From Ifrita kowaldi (taxonomy: Eukaryota > Chordata > Aves > Passeriformes > Cinclosomatidae): DNA of 64,000 nucleotides. The translations under genes were made by a program, and so were the position numbers. A model generated the notes under the pieces. The model was not told the DNA's origin, searched no databases, and was given only the letters and a program-made list of their open reading frames with translations. The first letter of the stretch is position 1. Each line of letters begins with the position of its first letter. The stretch lies in contig VZRS01005518.1 of NCBI GenBank assembly GCA_013398055.1, forward strand, positions 310,001-374,000, written 5' to 3'. Shown piece by piece: positions 61,201-64,000 of this stretch.

Positions 61201-64000
61201 AAGCTCACAGGGAGGCAGTGGCAGCCCTGAGCCAGAGCACAGCACCTGCCAGAGGATGCAGCTGGGTGCAGGAGCCCAGGGAATGGGCACTGAGGCTCCT
61301 TCTCAGCCTGTCTGCCACTGAACAGCTCCACAGGGATTAGCAAGTCCTCTGGCACCACACTGAAAAGGAAACACTAGAATTTCCCTCCCATAAAGTGCCT
61401 TGAGAGTCCCCACAGGACAGGAGAAAGCTGTTAGCACACATCTCAGGTCTGTGGGAAAAAAAGCCCATTTAGGATGCATGTGTTAAATATAAAGCACCAG
61501 ATGTCCCTGCAGCCTGACTGTAAGTGGCTGGAGGGCCACACCACCCATCCACCAGCACACAGATTTCTTTTGGCTGACCCCACACCAATGAGACTCTACC
61601 TAAGTGCTGAGTGGAAGGGTTGTCTGGAGCTTAGAAAGAGGAATCTGCTCTTTTGAACATTTTTCCAAACCTTAGACAATGGCACCTGCCTCTTACACCT
61701 CAGTTCCTCATTTGCTTTGAATGGCTGGGACTATTTACACCTGGCCAAGTCCAGGCCCCCTTGCTCGCTCCTGAGAGAGTCCCAAAAGCTGTGTCTTCCC
61801 AGTGGAGCTCTGTAAATGTATTAATTTCTTCTTCAGCAGAGGTAGCCTGATCTCTCTTTAGCTTGTAAAAACTCAGAGGGTCTCCAGTCCCACATCTCAC
61901 CCAGATATGGTACCACCCACACTCTCCAAGCCCAGCAGAGTCCTTTGGGTTCCACCTCAGGTTCTCCCCTGTGTTCTTTTCTCTTCTGGCTGTTTTTCCC
62001 TCTGAGGAAATGGGCCCAGCTCAGTCAAGTGTGTCTGTGCTTACCTAAAGCCAGGCACTAAGAGGCACAAATTTAGGAAGTAAGGTTATCAGTCCTATGA
62101 GAAGGTGGGAAATGCCACTTCTAGCAAAGCTAAACTGCTGCAGGGAACTTGATTTGGGGAAACAACTCCCCAGTCCTCCCAGCCCACAGCCAGGCTGTCT
62201 CAGCTGGGCAAGAAGTTCACTGATTGCCCTGGCTCTGTCACATCAGCCCGGAGCCGAGAAACCCTCTAGCGATCATTTGCATCCCTGTGCCTGGAAAGGC
62301 AGAAATGCTTCTAGAAATGTTCCCAGAGGCTCTACATCAGCAGAAGAGCTGCTCTCCATGCTGTCTGTCTGCAGACTGGAGTGTCCTGTTCTCCCCAGCA
62401 TGGAACTTTGTGTCAGGGTGGGTGATTTCTCCAGCAAACGGGAGGGATGGGAAGGTGCCTGCTTTTAGCCAGCTCAAAATCCACCTTCACCACGTTGGCC
62501 CAACCTGAAATATGTGCTGGCCAGGGAAAACACCTCAGGCAGGAGTGGCTTTCTGTGCTGAGAGTCCCTGTGGTCCCCAGCTAGAAGTCAGGCACAGCCT
62601 GCTGTAACCAGACAGACAATGTCCCCTGCACCCTGCCCCGTCTGCATCCCCGCAGAGCACACAGACAACTCTGGAAAGTCACCAGGGAATGGCAACAGTG
62701 AAGTAACTGAGTGCTTCCAGCAAAACAGCTTGGAAGGCAGAGGTGAGTGTAGGTCTGGGGGTGCACCAGGGTGTCAGCACATCTTGAGCAGGTCAGCAGG
62801 GTGACAGACACCAGGAATGCCTCCCTGCCTCTGTGCTCAGCTCTCAGCAACAGCAGTGGGGTTTGCAGCTTCAGAGTGTCACATTTTCTGTGCTGTCCCC
62901 TCCTTCCCATAGGAATAGCATCAGGACCGAGCCCTTATGTGAGGTCTCACATCTGTCAGACAGAGAGTTGGGGGCCGAGACCTGCCTGAGGTTTGTCACA
63001 GTGTCCTTGAAGTCTGCTTGTGCAAAACAACTGGGATTTAACAAATTGGCAATCTCCGAGGAGAAAAAAAAAAAACAACTATTCTGTTGAAGCATTTCCA
63101 ACCAGCTCTGTGGTCGCTGTATTTTTCTTTCAAGAACTGATGTGCTGGCAGAGATGCACAACCCATGTGCAGTCCCCCAGCATGGCCTCTCCCTGCCTTG
63201 CATCTCCAGCTCATTTCCAGCACAATTCCCCACTGCTGTCCATCACCACTGTTATTCACTCTGCCACCCAGCATTTCCAGGAACGTGCAAGTGCACAGCC
63301 CTTCCCATGCAGTCCCTGATGCCCACGGCAGGCACTGGTCCTGTCCAAGCCCAGGGAGGGATGAGTTCCCATGGGAAGCAGGATGGTGTGGGGAGGAGGC
63401 CTTGCTTGCCCTGACAGCTGCTGTGCCAGGAGCTGGCAGAGCCATCGCCAACCAATCTGGGATTGTCCTAATTTGATTATTTGTTGGCTGCCTTCAGGGT
63501 GCCAGAGGACAACGCACACAGCCAGGGCACGCCCGTGGGTTGGTGATGGAGATTCATTAGGCTTATTGCATATCCCATTACACAGTTACGAGACTCTCTG
63601 TGGCTCTGACACAGCTCTCCAGAAGATTTGCAGTCACAGTGCTCTTCCTTCCTCTGTCTGTATTTATTTTAGGGAGGAAACGGGGAGCTAGGCATGATGG
63701 TGGCTGGAGAAACAGTCCATGTGGAACTATTCCCATAGGAGAGTCCACGCTTTTGCAGTCCTTGTGCAAGGAGCAGGGAAATGTGATTTTCCAGATGAAA
63801 GCATCTCTTCTCCAGTGCTGGACACATTTACTGTGTTTTCCTTCCCTTCTCCCTTCTCAGACAGCCCAGCAGCAGAGCAAGATGTTGCTCTCTCAACCCT
63901 GGTTCACCCGGTTCCTCCCTTGCTTGCTTTCCTGGGCAAACCTATGCGTCAGCTTCAGGCTGAAATCCAAGAGTCCCAGAACTCGCTTTCTTGCTCAGTT
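55285..64000. other. Intergenic, no gene seen; conserved-looking blocks
   Basis: No supported exon and none of the GALNT10 hallmark peptides. AT-rich, probably constrained blocks lie at 55,335-55,480, 57,300-57,440, 57,740-57,850, 58,370-58,780 and 63,465-63,610. A poly-A tract is at 63,064-63,075. Confidence 0.4.
57409..57429. repeat. Short perfect inverted repeat (8-bp arms, 5-bp loop)
   Basis: AGCTATTG-GTTGT-CAATAGCT. The arms each contain ATTG/CAAT, so the site reads as two opposed CCAAT-like half sites inside a conserved-looking block. Confidence 0.7.

Noticed and set aside
27000..64000. GALNT10 exons expected from human gene order
   Set aside because: No frame shows the GALNT10 N-terminus or the glycosyltransferase motifs (FHNE-, DSH-, WGGE-type). 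The gene probably begins beyond the window.

Overview
The window is vertebrate nuclear DNA, most likely from a bird. Genes are split into short exons with GT/AG introns. A CR1-type retrotransposon tail lies at about 16.86-17.12 kb. The two recognisable genes, FAM114A2 and MFAP3, stand head to head as they do on human 5q33.2. I cannot name the species.

Layout. (1) 0.36-3.2 kb, minus strand: the 3' end of a gene I do not recognise. Four terminal exons keep one reading frame across three splice junctions, encode a very Glu/Lys-rich C-terminus, and are followed by a poly(A) signal. More of this gene may lie between 3.5 and 6.5 kb, where two weaker exon candidates occur. (2) 8.1-15.9 kb, minus strand: a complete FAM114A2 coding region of 13 coding exons and 496 predicted residues. 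All junctions are GT/AG and all phases agree. (3) 15.9-17.3 kb: a GC-rich shared promoter region holding E-boxes, a CR1 tail and a perfect 18-bp palindrome centred on a full CRE. (4) 21.1-23.7 kb, plus strand: MFAP3, with two coding exons and 341 predicted residues (signal peptide, one Ig domain, one membrane span, cytoplasmic tail), followed by a probable long 3' UTR to about 25.6 or 27.0 kb. (5) About 27-64 kb: no coding exon I can defend. In human the next gene is GALNT10; I looked for its hallmark peptides and did not find them. This stretch is therefore probably the MFAP3-GALNT10 intergenic region. It contains three CpG-rich blocks (32.2-33.85, 42.48-43.06 and 54.65-55.28 kb), many AT-rich homeobox-type blocks that look like conserved non-coding elements, several simple repeats and one assembly gap.

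FAM114A2 acts at the Golgi and MFAP3 is a surface/matrix-associated membrane protein. They share a promoter region, not a known pathway. I see no mobile gene cluster, CRISPR array, tRNA or rRNA. The items most worth following up are the unidentified Glu/Lys-rich gene, the palindromic CRE in the divergent promoter, and the chain of upstream ORFs in the MFAP3 leader.
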